Assembly (NCBI GenBank): GCA_016793445.1
Contig: JAEUME010000003.1
Span: 178,157 to 242,156 of the forward strand
From: Hyphomicrobium sp.
Lineage (GTDB): Bacteria; Pseudomonadota; Alphaproteobacteria; Rhizobiales; Hyphomicrobiaceae
Direction of reading: 5' to 3'
Length of the DNA: 64,000 nucleotides
Shown: piece by piece, positions 25,797 through 35,744 of the stretch
Position numbering within the stretch: the first letter of the stretch is position 1
Layout of the letters: each line of letters starts with the position of its first letter
Translations under genes and position numbers: made by a program
Notes under the pieces: generated by a model
The model's input: the letters and a program-made list of their open reading frames with translations, nothing else
What the model was told of the DNA's origin: nothing
Database searches by the model: none

Positions 25797-26357
25797 TTAA
25801 TCCGCCAGCTGCAGAAAGCGCACGCAGGTATCGCCCCACGTTCTTTGATCGAGATCAAGATAACCGATCGGTCGGTTGAACGGTGCGCCGAGCTTATCCT
25901 CAACCACGCATACGGCGCGGCGCGAGAGCCAAGCACCTTCCGCGAGCGCTACCAGCGCTTTTTCCGCAAGCCCTTTGCCGTAGGGTGGATCTAGGAAGGC
26001 AAGCCCGAACGGCTCCATGTTTCCGGCCGGACCCAGGTCGCACGCATCACGGCGGAAAATTCGCGTTTGTCCCGTCAGTCCGAACGCTTCGACGTTCTGG
26101 CGGATAAGCGCGCGCGCTTGCGCGCTCTCCTCAACGAACAGGCAATAGGCTGCGCCGCGCGAGATCGCTTCCAAGCCGAGCGCGCCTGTGCCCGCGAAGA
26201 GATCGATGACACGCACGCCTGTGAGGTCGAAGCTCTCGATGCCGTGCGCGAGAATGTTGAAGATGCTTTCGCGCACGCGGTCCGCTGTCGGCCGCAAGCC
26301 GTCGTGTCCTGGGGCTGCCAGAGGGCGGCCGCGAAACGTGCCGGCGACAATTCTCAT
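25797..26357 (-). CDS. rsmD: 16S rRNA (guanine-966 N2)-methyltransferase
   Basis: A 186-residue RsmD. It opens with MRIVAGTFRGRPLAAP and LRPTADRVRESIFNIL, the family signature; SAM motif I is LFAGTGALGLEAISRGA and the catalytic motif is LDPPYGKG. It methylates G966 of 16S rRNA during 30S assembly. The ATG overlaps the stop of the pseudouridine synthase gene (ATGA), so the two rRNA-modification genes are translationally coupled. Confidence 0.95.
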   Translation of the reverse strand: MRIVAGTFRGRPLAAPGHDGLRPTADRVRESIFNILAHGIESFDLTGVRVIDLFAGTGALGLEAISRGAAYCLFVEESAQARALIRQNVEAFGLTGQTRIFRRDACDLGPAGNMEPFGLAFLDPPYGKGLAEKALVALAEGAWLSRRAVCVVEDKLGAPFNRPIGYLDLDQRTWGDTCVRFLQLAD

Positions 26358-27235
26358 GTTTCGTCTGCAGTGTTCGACTGAGCCTTGGCGACGCGGTGGC
26401 GCTCCTTGCGCTCTTGCGGGCCTTCGGATAGCCCAAGCTCACGCGCGGCCTTGGGGCCGAGTTGTTCCACGAGTGTGCGCCGCTTGACGAGTTCCACCGC
26501 GCCAGGGGCAAGATCGAGCAACTGGAACGGTCCGAACGCGACCCTGATCAGTCGGTTCACGGTGAGATCGAGGCTGGAGAGGATCTTGCGCACCTCGCGG
26601 TTCTTGCCTTCACGGATTGCAATCGACAACCACATGTTGGCGCCTTGAATACTGTCGACGGTGGCCTCGACCGGGCCATAGTGGACACCCTCGACCTCGA
26701 TGCCCTCCTTGAGCCTTTCCAGGTCCGCCGGCGCCACCCGGCCGCGTGCGCGCACGCGGTAACGGCGCACCCAGGCATTGGCCGGCAACTCCAGATGGCG
26801 CGCAAGCGCCCCGTCGTTGGTGAGAAGCAGCAGGCCTTCGGTGTTGAAGTCGAGCCGTCCGATGGAGATGACGCGCGGCAGCTCGGGCGGCAATTTCTCA
26901 AAGACGGTGGGCCGGCCCTGAGGATCGGAATGCGTGGTCACAAGCCCCTTGGGCTTGTGGTAGCGCCACAGCCGCGGAGGCTCCTTGCCGGGCAGGGGTC
27001 TACCGTCTACGAGCACCTTGTCCTTCGCGCTGACCTCGAAGGCCGGTGTCGTGAGCACGCGGCCATTGACGTTGACGCGGCCGTCTGCGATCCAGCGTTC
27101 GGCTTCGCGGCGCGAGCACAGGCCGGCGCGCGCCATCGCCTTGGCGATACGCGTGGGCTCGTCGGCGCTACCTTCGCGGTGGGGCTCAGCGCTGGCCGGG
27201 GGCTTTCGAAGGCCCTTGGTAGGGGCTTTTGTCAT
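26354..27235 (-). CDS. rRNA pseudouridine synthase (RsuA/RluB family)
   Basis: A 293-residue enzyme with an N-terminal S4 RNA-binding domain (TRIAKAMARAGLCSRREAER) and the catalytic GRLDFNTEGLLLLTNDG, where Asp is the nucleophile. Further marks are YHKPKGLVTTHSDPQGRPTV and the C-terminal EGKNREVRKILSSLDLTVNRL. The position next to rsmD and the sequence suit RluB (23S rRNA U2605), but RsuA/RluE/RluF are close relatives. A basic tail follows. Divergent from tadA with 38 bp between the starts. Confidence 0.9.
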   Translation of the reverse strand: MTKAPTKGLRKPPASAEPHREGSADEPTRIAKAMARAGLCSRREAERWIADGRVNVNGRVLTTPAFEVSAKDKVLVDGRPLPGKEPPRLWRYHKPKGLVTTHSDPQGRPTVFEKLPPELPRVISIGRLDFNTEGLLLLTNDGALARHLELPANAWVRRYRVRARGRVAPADLERLKEGIEVEGVHYGPVEATVDSIQGANMWLSIAIREGKNREVRKILSSLDLTVNRLIRVAFGPFQLLDLAPGAVELVKRRTLVEQLGPKAARELGLSEGPQERKERHRVAKAQSNTADET

Positions 27236-27273
27236 CGCGGTCGCGCAATCCTCAGGTTCAAGCAGGGCCTCTT

Positions 27274-27732
27274 ATGACACCAGCCCGTCCGTTAAGCCAT
27301 ATGGAGTTGGCGCTTGCCGAAGCCCGTGCGGCGGGGCACCGCGGGGAGGTACCGGTCGGAGCAGTGCTCGTTGCTCCCGATGGGGCCGTCATCGCGGCTG
27401 CGGGCAATGCCACCCGGCGTGAGAATGACCCCACGGCCCATGCCGAGATCATCGTGATCCGGGCGGGGGCGGCCAAACTCGGCGCCGAGCGGCTTGCAGG
27501 TTGTGACCTCTACGTCACGTTGGAGCCGTGCGCCATGTGCGCTGCGGCCATATCGTTCGCCCGCATCCGCCGCCTCTACTATGGCGCTTGCGATCCCAAA
27601 GGTGGTGGCGTGGAGCATGGCGGGCGGTTCTTCTCCCAGCCGACATGCCATCATGTGCCTGAAGTCTACGGCGGGATTGCCGAGGACGAGGCCGCACGGC
27701 TTCTCAAAGATTTCTTCAGCGCGCGCCGTTAG
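27274..27732 (+). CDS. tadA: tRNA-specific adenosine-34 deaminase
   Basis: A 152-residue TadA that converts A34 of tRNA-Arg(ACG) to inosine. Zinc and catalytic residues are in HAEI and PCAMCAAAI; EPCAMCAAAISFARIRRLYY and the downstream YGACDPKGGGVEHGG match the family. ATG at 27274 chosen; the frame runs 15 codons further upstream over the divergent gene's start. An alternative free nucleobase deaminase is less likely. Confidence 0.92.
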   Translation: MTPARPLSHMELALAEARAAGHRGEVPVGAVLVAPDGAVIAAAGNATRRENDPTAHAEIIVIRAGAAKLGAERLAGCDLYVTLEPCAMCAAAISFARIRRLYYGACDPKGGGVEHGGRFFSQPTCHHVPEVYGGIAEDEAARLLKDFFSARR

Positions 27733-27764
27733 AGCAAAATAAAAATCCAGGTGACGTTCCGCTA

Positions 27765-27917
27765 GAGCGCTTTGCGCTCATACAGAGCCACTCTTTTCCT
27801 CTCCCGGGTCCCGGGAGAGGATGTCGCGAAGCGACAGGTGAGGGACTTAAGCATGCGCCGCTGATTGCGGCAGCCCCCTGCCCCTTCGGGGCACCTTCTC
27901 CCCTCGGGAGAAGGAAC
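27765..27917. repeat. Dispersed palindromic repeat, family B copy 1
   Basis: It starts with a hairpin GAGCGC-TTT-GCGCTC (27765-27779). The shared core from 27779 reads CATACAGAGCCAC, then CCTCTCCCGG-GT-CCCGGGAGAGG, GTCGCGAAGCGAC, GCCGCTGATTGCGGC, CCCCTTCGGGG and CTTCTCCC-CTC-GGGAGAAG: a chain of five small hairpins. Nearly the same series lies at 63853-63993. It fills the gap between tadA and the convergent patatin gene. Confidence 0.85.
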
Positions 27918-27951
27918 GGCTCTCGCATCGCGCGATGCCATTCGCGATTCA

Positions 27952-28971
27952 TCACGCATCGGGCTGCTGCTTACGGCGCTTGCGCCGCCCCAGCAATCCG
28001 CGTTTGGGTTTGGAGAGGACAGGTAAGACCTCCTGCGCACGCGCGGCGCCTGCCGCGTCTTCATCCGGACCGGCGATCTGCGGCAATGTTTCGACAGAGA
28101 GCACCCGCCGAAGCTGCGTCTTCAACCGCTCCTTGGCAGGTTCGGCGGCGGCAAGGATCTCATCCACTTTGAGAATATCCAGAAGCTGGAAGCGCTGCGT
28201 GCCCGATGGGATCAGGATATCGGGTTGGGCGGACTTCAGCTTCTCGCGCACGATGGTGCGTTCAAACAGAAATGCGCTGGCAAAGAGCGCCTCCATCGCG
28301 CTGGGGTAGGGGCGGCGCGGGTCCGGTACGGGCGTACCCGATACGTCGATCGCGACGATGATATCCGCCTCGCCTTCAAGCAGATCATAAGGCAGCGGAT
28401 TGGTCAGCCCGCCGTCCACCATCGCTCTGCCGTCAACGAGAACCGGCTGGAAGATCGCCGGCAGTGCCATGCTCGCGGCGACAGCCACACCGAGCGGGCC
28501 TGTGGTAAAGATCTGCTGGTCCTGATCGTAATAATCGGAGGCGACGATCTTCAAAGGAATTTCGAGGCTCTCGAAATCAGCTTTGGTCTGTTTCGGCATG
28601 ACCACATCGAGAACCGCGCTGGGGTCGAGCAGGGCCGAGGTGCCGGGGAAGAGTTCGCGGAATTTCTGAAACGGGCGGGCGGCGAAGAAGTCGCGCATCA
28701 CTGCAAAACGTTGCGAAAGAATATACTTCGTATGGGCGCGCATATCCGCACCCGACATGCCGGAGGCATATGCCGCGCCCATGATCGCGCCGATGGAGGT
28801 GCCGGCGATGACCTTTGGCTTGATGCCGAGTTCATCGAAGGCTTCCAGCATCACGATATGCGCAAGGCCGCGCGCACCCCCGCCTCCGAGCGCCAGTCCG
28901 ATCGAGGGCCGTGGCGGCGGGCTGGTGACGAGGGGAACGGGGTGCGGGCGCTCAATGCGTTTTCGGGACAT
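27952..28971 (-). CDS. Patatin-like phospholipase
   Basis: A 339-residue cytosolic patatin-family lipid acyl hydrolase of the RssA type. The oxyanion motif is LALGGGGARGLAHIVML, the nucleophile elbow GTSIGA, and the catalytic Asp is in DGGLTNPLP. The C-terminus is basic (KPKRGLLGRRKRRKQ). The frame begins right after the purD stop; an ATG at 29004 or the GTG at 29046 are possible starts, but the ATG at 28971 lies at good distance from AAGGGTGG. Downstream of purD on the same strand, so cotranscription is likely. The substrate is unknown. Confidence 0.87.
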   Translation of the reverse strand: MSRKRIERPHPVPLVTSPPPRPSIGLALGGGGARGLAHIVMLEAFDELGIKPKVIAGTSIGAIMGAAYASGMSGADMRAHTKYILSQRFAVMRDFFAARPFQKFRELFPGTSALLDPSAVLDVVMPKQTKADFESLEIPLKIVASDYYDQDQQIFTTGPLGVAVAASMALPAIFQPVLVDGRAMVDGGLTNPLPYDLLEGEADIIVAIDVSGTPVPDPRRPYPSAMEALFASAFLFERTIVREKLKSAQPDILIPSGTQRFQLLDILKVDEILAAAEPAKERLKTQLRRVLSVETLPQIAGPDEDAAGAARAQEVLPVLSKPKRGLLGRRKRRKQQPDA

Positions 28972-29046
28972 GCTTGCCAACCACCCTTTGTTCGCGAGGC
29001 GCATCGCCTCCCTGCCATGCTCGACACGGCAGTCTTGAGAATGCAC

Positions 29047-30330
29047 TTAATGCCGCTCGTTCTCGCGCGCGATCGCGCGCCAGCCGATGTCCGTGCGGCA
29101 GAAACCACCGGGCCAATCAATCTTGGCGATTGCGGCATAGGCATGAGCCTGGGCATCGGCCACACTGGTCCCGCGCGCGGTGACATTCAATACACGCCCG
29201 CCATCGGCCAGAATATGCTCACCGTCGCGGCGTGTCCCGGCGTGGAAGATCTCAACGCCGTCGATCCTCGCGGCGGCTTTGAGCCCCTTGATCTGGGTGC
29301 CCTTCTCCGGTGTGCCAGGATAGCCGTTGGCCGCCATCACGACAGTCAGCGCCGTGTCGTCGCTCCATTTCAGGTCGATCGAGCCCAGCGTGCCGTTCGA
29401 GGTAGCCCGCAGGGCGGCGAGGATGTCGGAGCGCAGCCGCATCATCAGAACCTGCGTTTCAGGATCTCCGAAGCGCACGTTGTATTCGATGAGCTTGGGG
29501 CCGTCCTTGGCGATCATAAGTCCAGCGAAGAGAACACCGCGAAACGGCGTGCCGCGCGCGCGCATGGCAGCAACCGTCGGCAGAATGATTTCATCCATCG
29601 TGCGCCGGGTCATTTCCGCGGTCATGACGGGCGCGGGAGAATAGGCGCCCATGCCGCCCGTATTAGGCCCGGTATCGCCGTTGCCCACACGCTTGTGATC
29701 CTGCGCGGATGCAAGGGCCAGCGCGTGCGTGCCGTCGCACAATGCAAAAAAGCTCGCCTCCTCGCCTTGCAGAAATTCCTCGATAACGACTTGCGCGCCC
29801 GCCGTCCCGAACGCGCCTGCGAAACAGGCTTCGACCGCAGCGCGCGCCTCTTCGGTTGTGGTGGCGATGACGACTCCCTTGCCCGCAGCCAGTCCATCGG
29901 CCTTGATGACGATGGGCAACGGCTTTCCTTCCAGATAAGCGAGTGCCGCATCGGCATCGCAAAAGCGCCCGTAGGCGGCGGTCGGAATGTTGAATTGCGC
30001 GCACAGGTCCTTGGTGAAGCCTTTTGAGCCCTCAAGGCGCGCGGCCGCGGCATTGGGTCCGAAATAGGCAATCCCAGCCTCATCGAGCGCGTCGCCAAGC
30101 CCGCCGACCAGCGGCGCCTCGGGGCCGATCACGACGAAATCCACAGCATTGTCACGGCAGAAGGCAATGACGGCGTCATGGTTGGCGATGTCGAGAGCGA
30201 CGCATTCGGCCTGCTCGGCGATGCCGGCATTTCCCGGTGCACAGTAGAGTTTTTCAAGAAGCGGGCTGGCGGTCATGGCCCAGGCCAGTGCGTGCTCGCG
30301 GCCGCCCGAGCCAATCAGAAGAACGTTCAT
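29047..30330 (-). CDS. purD: Phosphoribosylamine-glycine ligase
   Basis: A 427-residue GARS, the second step of purine synthesis: phosphoribosylamine + glycine + ATP. Marks: [19 protein letters not shown] (N-domain), [28 protein letters not shown], the ATP-grasp loop [15 protein letters not shown], and [34 protein letters not shown]. The ATG at 30330 gives the family N-terminus; 55 upstream codons in frame do not. Divergent from xseA. Confidence 0.97.
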   Translation of the reverse strand: MNVLLIGSGGREHALAWAMTASPLLEKLYCAPGNAGIAEQAECVALDIANHDAVIAFCRDNAVDFVVIGPEAPLVGGLGDALDEAGIAYFGPNAAAARLEGSKGFTKDLCAQFNIPTAAYGRFCDADAALAYLEGKPLPIVIKADGLAAGKGVVIATTTEEARAAVEACFAGAFGTAGAQVVIEEFLQGEEASFFALCDGTHALALASAQDHKRVGNGDTGPNTGGMGAYSPAPVMTAEMTRRTMDEIILPTVAAMRARGTPFRGVLFAGLMIAKDGPKLIEYNVRFGDPETQVLMMRLRSDILAALRATSNGTLGSIDLKWSDDTALTVVMAANGYPGTPEKGTQIKGLKAAARIDGVEIFHAGTRRDGEHILADGGRVLNVTARGTSVADAQAHAYAAIAKIDWPGGFCRTDIGWRAIARENERH

Positions 30331-30400
30331 CGCAGACTCGATTGCTGTGGGGTCCCTGATGTAGCATCGGGCGCGAAAGAGACAAGGATGGAATGCCAAG

Positions 30401-32080
30401 GTGAGTGAATTCGAACGGCCAGATATGAGCCGAGACGGGCGTTCAGGTGCCAATACGCCTGAGTTTTCCGTCTCGGAACTCTCGGGGGCGATCAAACGGG
30501 CGCTTGAGGAGGGATTCGGCTATGTCCGTCTTAGGGGCGAGATTTCGGGCTATCGCGGGCCGCACGGCTCCGGGCACTGCTACTTTGCGCTGAAAGACGA
30601 CAAGGCCAAGATCGAGGCGGTGATCTGGAAGGGTACCTTCGGACGATTGCGTTTCAAGCCCCAAGAGGGGCTGGAGGTCGTCGCGCAAGGCAGGATCACC
30701 ACGTTTCCCGGTTCCTCCAAATATCAGATCGTGATTGAAGCGCTGGAGCCTGCAGGCGCCGGCGCGCTGATGGCGCTTCTGGAAGAACGCAAGCGCAAAT
30801 TCGCGGCCGAAGGCTTGTTCGAGGAGGCGCGCAAGAAGCCGCGTCCGTTCCTGCCGCGCGTCATCGGCATCGTGACGTCGCCGACCGGCGCGGTCATTCG
30901 CGACATGCTGCATGGCTTCGATGAGCGCTTTCCCGCGCACGTGGTGGTGTGGCCGGTTCGCGTGCAAGGCGAAGGCAGCGCACAGGAGGTCGCCAACGCC
31001 ATTCGCGGGTTCAACGCATTTCCGCCCATCGGCGCGCTTCCGCGTCCGGACGTGCTGATCGTGGCGCGCGGCGGTGGGGCGCTCGAGGATCTTTGGGGCT
31101 TCAATGAGGAGGTTGTGGTTCGGGCGGCTGCGGAAAGCGTCATCCCGCTCATCTCCGCGGTGGGGCACGAGACGGACTGGACCTTGATTGATCTGGTGGC
31201 CGATGCCCGCGCACCAACGCCAACGAAAGCGGCCGAGTGGGCCGTGCCGAAATTCAGCGAACTGGCAGAGGCCGTCGATCGGCTCAGTCAGCGTCAGAGA
31301 AGCGGCATCCGCCGTTATCTCGATGAAACGCGCAACACGTTTCGCGCGGAAGCCCGCGGCCTGCCGAGGCTGGAAGATCTCATCGCGTTGCCGCGCCAGC
31401 GCTTTGACGGCGCGGCCGGCCGCCTTGAACAGGGCCTGCGGGGGCTTCTGCAACGAAAGAAGACCGGCTATGCGCAGGTGTCGGCCACACTGCGTCCATC
31501 ATTGCTTGGGGTTCGGTTCGGTGCGGCGCGGCGCGCGCTCGACCGGCTGGCGCAGCGTCAGAGCCACTGCCTTAACCGTTTTTCCAATTTGGAGCGCAAC
31601 CGTTTCGAGCGGGTTGCAAGCCGGCTGCGTCCGGGACAGATCGCCGCGCGCATTGCCGACCGCCGCAAGGATCTGGGCGTGTTGGAGCGGCGCGGCGCTC
31701 AGGCGCTGGTGGGGCGCATCGCGCTTGGGCGGCGCCGGCTCGACGGCGAGGCCAACATGCTGCGGACTTTGAGCTATCAAAGCGTTCTGGCGCGCGGGTT
31801 CGCTCTCGTGCGTCATGAGGGCGGCGCAGCGGTGCGGATGGCAGCCGCGCTATCGGCGGGCGCACGGATCGTGATCGAATTCGCTGACGGCAAGACGGGT
31901 GCGCAGGTCACGCAGCCGCAGGTAGTGGAGCCACAAGTTATCGAACCCATGAGCAGTAATTCAGACGGGCCCCCGGCCAAATCTGCAGCTCGGACCCAGC
32001 GTGTGCGCACCAAAAGCGATTGGCAACGCGGCGGCAGCGACGATGGTTCCGATGGTGGCGGGCAGGGCAGCCTCTTTTAA
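30401..32080 (+). CDS. xseA: Exodeoxyribonuclease VII large subunit
   Basis: A 559-residue XseA. The N-terminal OB fold ([31 protein letters not shown]) is followed by the catalytic domain with [34 protein letters not shown] and [14 protein letters not shown], a long coiled-coil, and a disordered C-terminal tail of about 55 residues ([10 protein letters not shown], then a Gly/Asp-rich run ending QGSLF, which rhizobial XseA share). Start is GTG; an ATG eight codons later is possible. With XseB, encoded elsewhere, it degrades single-stranded DNA. Confidence 0.94.
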   Translation: MSEFERPDMSRDGRSGANTPEFSVSELSGAIKRALEEGFGYVRLRGEISGYRGPHGSGHCYFALKDDKAKIEAVIWKGTFGRLRFKPQEGLEVVAQGRITTFPGSSKYQIVIEALEPAGAGALMALLEERKRKFAAEGLFEEARKKPRPFLPRVIGIVTSPTGAVIRDMLHGFDERFPAHVVVWPVRVQGEGSAQEVANAIRGFNAFPPIGALPRPDVLIVARGGGALEDLWGFNEEVVVRAAAESVIPLISAVGHETDWTLIDLVADARAPTPTKAAEWAVPKFSELAEAVDRLSQRQRSGIRRYLDETRNTFRAEARGLPRLEDLIALPRQRFDGAAGRLEQGLRGLLQRKKTGYAQVSATLRPSLLGVRFGAARRALDRLAQRQSHCLNRFSNLERNRFERVASRLRPGQIAARIADRRKDLGVLERRGAQALVGRIALGRRRLDGEANMLRTLSYQSVLARGFALVRHEGGAAVRMAAALSAGARIVIEFADGKTGAQVTQPQVVEPQVIEPMSSNSDGPPAKSAARTQRVRTKSDWQRGGSDDGSDGGGQGSLF

Positions 32081-32191
32081 GCCTTAGGTGAGCAAGATCG
32101 CGTCAAGGTGACGGCGTGCCTCTTGACGGCACACGCCTTCTTGGTGATTGGATAGGGCGGTCTCGCGCGCCCCTGGGATGATGGAAGGTTC

Positions 32192-32425
32192 ATGAATCGC
32201 ATCGACAAGTTTTTCGGCCTTAAGAACGAGGCCAAGGTGCGTTATCTCGATGGTGAATTCGAAGTCGTGTCTCCGGGCGACTTCGTGCGCTGTGCGGTGA
32301 CCGGTCAGACCATTCCGCTTGCGGATCTGAAGTATTGGAGCGTTGACGCGCAGGAGCCCTATGTTTCGGCGGACGTCTCGCTCAAGCGGTACCTGGAATT
32401 GCGCAAGCGCAACGCAGGCGCCTAA
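32192..32425 (+). CDS. DUF2093 family protein
   Basis: A 77-residue protein matching DUF2093, which sits near lpxK in many Hyphomicrobiales. Conserved pieces are AKVRYLDGEFEVVSPGDFVRC, VTGQTIPLADLKYWSVD and the C-terminal S-L-KRYLELR. Cytosolic, with one Cys. GGAAGG is placed four bases before the ATG. Convergent with lpxK with a 4-base overlap at the stops. Function unknown. Confidence 0.88.
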   Translation: MNRIDKFFGLKNEAKVRYLDGEFEVVSPGDFVRCAVTGQTIPLADLKYWSVDAQEPYVSADVSLKRYLELRKRNAGA

Positions 32426-33477
32426 ACTATTCGGAACGTATCCTGCACGGTGCCTAACGCCTCTGCAACGCGTGTGCGGAGCGTTTCAAGGCCGCTATCC
32501 TCAAGCTGCATTGTGATCGGCACGGTCAGCGTCTTTTCCCGGAGCGCACCGCGGCTGCCACCGGCGCCGTACAGCCGGACGAAATCTTTCTCCGTCGTCA
32601 CCAGCCGCGCCTGATGCGTCTCGGCCAGCGCCAGCAAGGTACCGGCGTCCGCTTCCGTGAAAGGGTGGTGGTCGGGATAAACCTGCCGCGCGGCGATCGT
32701 TGCGCCGGCCGTGCCGAGCAAATCGAAGAATCGGCCGGGGTTCGCAATCCCTGCGAACGCGACGACGCGTGCGCCGTTGAGCCATTTGAAGTCGCATGCG
32801 CCTGCCACACGGGCGCGCAGCACGGGACCTTGAAAGACGCGCGCGATCTGCTGCCTGGTTTCGGCTAGGTCCCGTTGCGAGGCCTCGCCGTTGAGGACTA
32901 CGACATCGACCTTGGATGCCTGGGCGGCCAGTGGCGCGCGCAAAGGCCCCGAGGGCAGGCACATGCGATTGCCGAAACGGCGGCGTGCATCGACGATGGC
33001 GATGGAGAGCGCCTTGCGCAACGCCGGGTTCTGCAGACCGTCATCCATGATGATGACCGCGTCTGAAGAAAAATTGCCCTCGATGAAGCGCGCCCCGTCC
33101 ACGCGTTTGCGCGCGACGACAGTGGGCGCAGCCCGCGCCAGCAGAAGAGGTTCGTCGCCCACCTCTGCCGCGTTCGAGGTGTGCGCGTCGACGAGCATCG
33201 GGCCGATGGTGGTTCCACCATAACCGCGCGTCAGGAACACCGGCTCCCGGCCAAGCGTGCGCACGACGTTGGACAGCACAATGGAAAGCGGCGTCTTGCC
33301 GGTTCCTCCGGCGGTAAAATTCCCCACGCACAGCACCGGCACTTTCGGCGCATAGGCGTGAGCGCGATCCATGCGCCGCCGGGCCAGCATGCCATAGAGC
33401 GTCGCGGCGGGCGACAGGGCAAGGGCCTGCCAGCTTCTGCGCGGGCGATACCACCAGGATGGCTCTTTGGCGGTCAC
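32422..33477 (-). CDS. lpxK: Tetraacyldisaccharide 4'-kinase
   Basis: A 351-residue LpxK, which phosphorylates the 4' position of the lipid A precursor at the inner membrane. The P-loop is GNFTAGGTGKTP, followed by FLTRGYGG, DEPLLLARAAPTVVARKRVDGA and IIMDDGLQNPAL. The N-terminus has the usual short membrane-contact helix (LALSPAATLYGMLARRRM). The GTG start overlaps the stop of the waaA fusion gene (GTGA), so translation is coupled. Confidence 0.95.
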   Translation of the reverse strand: MTAKEPSWWYRPRRSWQALALSPAATLYGMLARRRMDRAHAYAPKVPVLCVGNFTAGGTGKTPLSIVLSNVVRTLGREPVFLTRGYGGTTIGPMLVDAHTSNAAEVGDEPLLLARAAPTVVARKRVDGARFIEGNFSSDAVIIMDDGLQNPALRKALSIAIVDARRRFGNRMCLPSGPLRAPLAAQASKVDVVVLNGEASQRDLAETRQQIARVFQGPVLRARVAGACDFKWLNGARVVAFAGIANPGRFFDLLGTAGATIAARQVYPDHHPFTEADAGTLLALAETHQARLVTTEKDFVRLYGAGGSRGALREKTLTVPITMQLEDSGLETLRTRVAEALGTVQDTFRIV

Positions 33478-35483
33478 GCGGGGGTCCTTGCCGGGTCGAG
33501 ATATGGGGTCAATGCATCGAGAGTTTTTTGCATCGCGCCCGATAAATTGGAAAGGGCCTCCTCCGCACCCGAACGCGCCGCCGCCATGTCCGGCGCGTTT
33601 GCATGCATCCGCGCGACGGCTTCAGCCAGAGTGCCGCTGGACGTTATCGTGATGACGCCATTGGCTTCTGCGAGGGCTGCGTAGGCATCATGGAAATTGT
33701 GTGTGTGCGGGCCGCTGAGGACGACCGCGCCATGCTTGATGGCTTCAATCGGATTCTGCCCGCCGCGCGGCACGAGCGAGCCGCCGATGAAAGCGATGGG
33801 GCACAGCGCATAGAACGTTCCAAGCTCGCCGATGGTGTCGGCGAGGAAGATCTGGCAGTCGCGCGAGGGGCTTTGCGTCTGCGAGCGGCGCTCGACCTTG
33901 ATGCCCAGAGCGGCGATTTCGGCAGCAATCGCCTCGGCGCGGTCGGGGTGGCGGGGTACGATGATCGTAAGCACGTCGGGCAGCTTGTCCCGCAGCAGCG
34001 TATGCGCGGCGGCAACCTGTTGTTCCTCTCCCGCATGCGTGCTGGCAGCCAGCCAGACGTGCCGCGTGCCAATGGCCTCCTTGAGCGCAGCCAACTGCGC
34101 GGCATCAACGGGGGGCGCTGGCGCGTCGATCTTGAGGTTACCCGTCGTCTCGACACGTGGCGCGCCCAGGAAGCGCAACACGCGCGCCACGCGCTCGTTC
34201 TGCGCCAGGATCAATGCAAAGCGCGAAAAGAGCGGACGGCCAAGCCGCGCATACTTACGCCATCGCTTCATCGAGCGCGGCGACATGCGCGCGTTGATGA
34301 GCGTCAGCGGGATCTGGCGTTCCGATGTCGCCAGGATGAGGTTGGGCCAGATCTCGGACTCGGTGAAAATTGCGAGGTCGGGCCTCCAGTGGTCGAGGAA
34401 GCTTGCAACGTAGGGCCCCGCATCGAGTGGTGCGAACTGATGGAAGGCGCGGTCCGGCAGACGTTTGGCGGCGAGTGCGGCCGAGGTCGTCGTGCCTGTC
34501 GTCAACATCACATGGAGATTGGGATTGCGGGACAGCATCGCTTCGATGACAGGCAACGCCACGTTTGTTTCGCCGACGCTTGCCGCGTGCACCCACACGA
34601 GCTGACCTTCAGGACGCGGGCGCACGGGCTTTCCCAGACGCTCGCCGCGCCGGGAGGCGTCTTCCTTGCCGCGCCGCGCACGATAGTTGAGCAGCACCGG
34701 CGTAAGCGGACGCAGTGCGGAAAGGCCCTTGGCGTAAATCTTGAGCATGCGTCCGGGCGCAGGTGGCGTGCGCCAAGCCAGCATGTCGAGCGGGGTGGCG
34801 CGCTCTATGTCGGCGCCCGCAAGCGCATAGGCGCGAGCCATCGCATCGTTGAGTTCATGTTCGAGCTTCTGGCGCAATTCTTCCAGCGTCGCAGCGTCCG
34901 CATCGCGCGGGACGTGAATGATCTCGCCGCCGGCGAAGGCAAGCTTGGAATAGGGAAGGTTGACGGTGATCCGGCTCCAGGTATCCAGCGACGCCATGCG
35001 TGAGGTCGCCGCCGCGACGGGCGCTATCGGCCGGCCGGACAATTGCGCGATCATGATGATGCCGATGCCGGCCTTGCGCGCCGGGCCCGGAGGCACGTCG
35101 GCCGTCATGACGACGGAGGACCCTTGTGTCAGCGCCCGCACCGATCCGCGCAGAGCCGCCGCTCCGCCGCGGTCCTTCTTGCGATCGCCCGCGCCCGCGC
35201 CACGGATCAGCTCCACATCGAAAGCGCGCATGGCTTCGCCGATCAGCTCCGCATCGCCATGACGGGCCACCATGGCCGACACCCTGGCGCCCGGCGGGCG
35301 CAGCATGCACAGCATCATGAACTGGCCGTGCCAGCACGCGACGGTGCAGGGATGGGCGGCCGCCAGCCGCTCCATGAGATCGGAGGGGTCGTAGACGATA
35401 TCGGATGTCCGGCTCACGTGGCCGATCACCCGCGCCAGTGTGCGGCCGGCGAGCCGTGTCAGCCTCGCTTTGGAATCTGCCAT
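33474..35483 (-). CDS. waaA: Fusion of DUF374 acyltransferase-like domain and Kdo transferase (WaaA)
   Basis: A 669-residue protein. Residues 1-215 are a DUF374 lysophospholipid-acyltransferase-like domain (CWHGQFMMLCMLRPPGARVS, then RGSVRALTQGSSVVMTADVP, PPGPARKAGIGIIMIA). Residues 235-669 are a GT30 Kdo transferase: LVWVHAASVGETNVALPVIE, ESEIWPNLIL, LINARMSPRSMKRW, TGNLKIDAP and GGSLVPRGGQNPIEAIKHGA. In most relatives these are two neighbouring genes; here one frame runs through with no stop or slip. WaaA adds Kdo to lipid IVA; the DUF374 part may acylate lipid A or a phospholipid. ATG at 35483 chosen over one 16 codons upstream. Confidence 0.9.
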   Translation of the reverse strand: MADSKARLTRLAGRTLARVIGHVSRTSDIVYDPSDLMERLAAAHPCTVACWHGQFMMLCMLRPPGARVSAMVARHGDAELIGEAMRAFDVELIRGAGAGDRKKDRGGAAALRGSVRALTQGSSVVMTADVPPGPARKAGIGIIMIAQLSGRPIAPVAAATSRMASLDTWSRITVNLPYSKLAFAGGEIIHVPRDADAATLEELRQKLEHELNDAMARAYALAGADIERATPLDMLAWRTPPAPGRMLKIYAKGLSALRPLTPVLLNYRARRGKEDASRRGERLGKPVRPRPEGQLVWVHAASVGETNVALPVIEAMLSRNPNLHVMLTTGTTTSAALAAKRLPDRAFHQFAPLDAGPYVASFLDHWRPDLAIFTESEIWPNLILATSERQIPLTLINARMSPRSMKRWRKYARLGRPLFSRFALILAQNERVARVLRFLGAPRVETTGNLKIDAPAPPVDAAQLAALKEAIGTRHVWLAASTHAGEEQQVAAAHTLLRDKLPDVLTIIVPRHPDRAEAIAAEIAALGIKVERRSQTQSPSRDCQIFLADTIGELGTFYALCPIAFIGGSLVPRGGQNPIEAIKHGAVVLSGPHTHNFHDAYAALAEANGVITITSSGTLAEAVARMHANAPDMAAARSGAEEALSNLSGAMQKTLDALTPYLDPARTPA

Positions 35484-35744
35484 GGGTGCGTGGCAACCTC
35501 GTTCCTTGGCCCGCGTCACTTGCCAAACCAAAGCGTTACGGCAAAGTCACTTGCGGTGCGTACCTATAGCGAATATCTAGCCTGTGCAAACGCGTTTGAA
35601 CGGCGAAAGCGGGGGATTTTCCGCCTCATCCAAGGGGACCAGCTCGTAGTGGCTTTCCGGGCCTTCCGCCATCCGGCCGCGGAGTACGTGCAGGAAATTT
35701 AAGTCACTGATATACATATAATTTCGAGAAACCCCGAAGGCACA

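Noticed and set aside
28225..30027. A 600-codon plus-strand frame over the patatin and purD genes
   Set aside because: It spans two real minus-strand genes; the translation lacks any family motif.
33603..35003. A 466-codon plus-strand frame over the waaA fusion
   Set aside because: Shadow of the minus-strand gene; no ribosome site, no domain.
35484..35744. Possible tRNA or structured RNA between the WaaA fusion and phosphatase genes
   Set aside because: No cloverleaf or strong stem could be drawn; only an AT-rich promoter-like patch (ATATACATATAAT) is visible.
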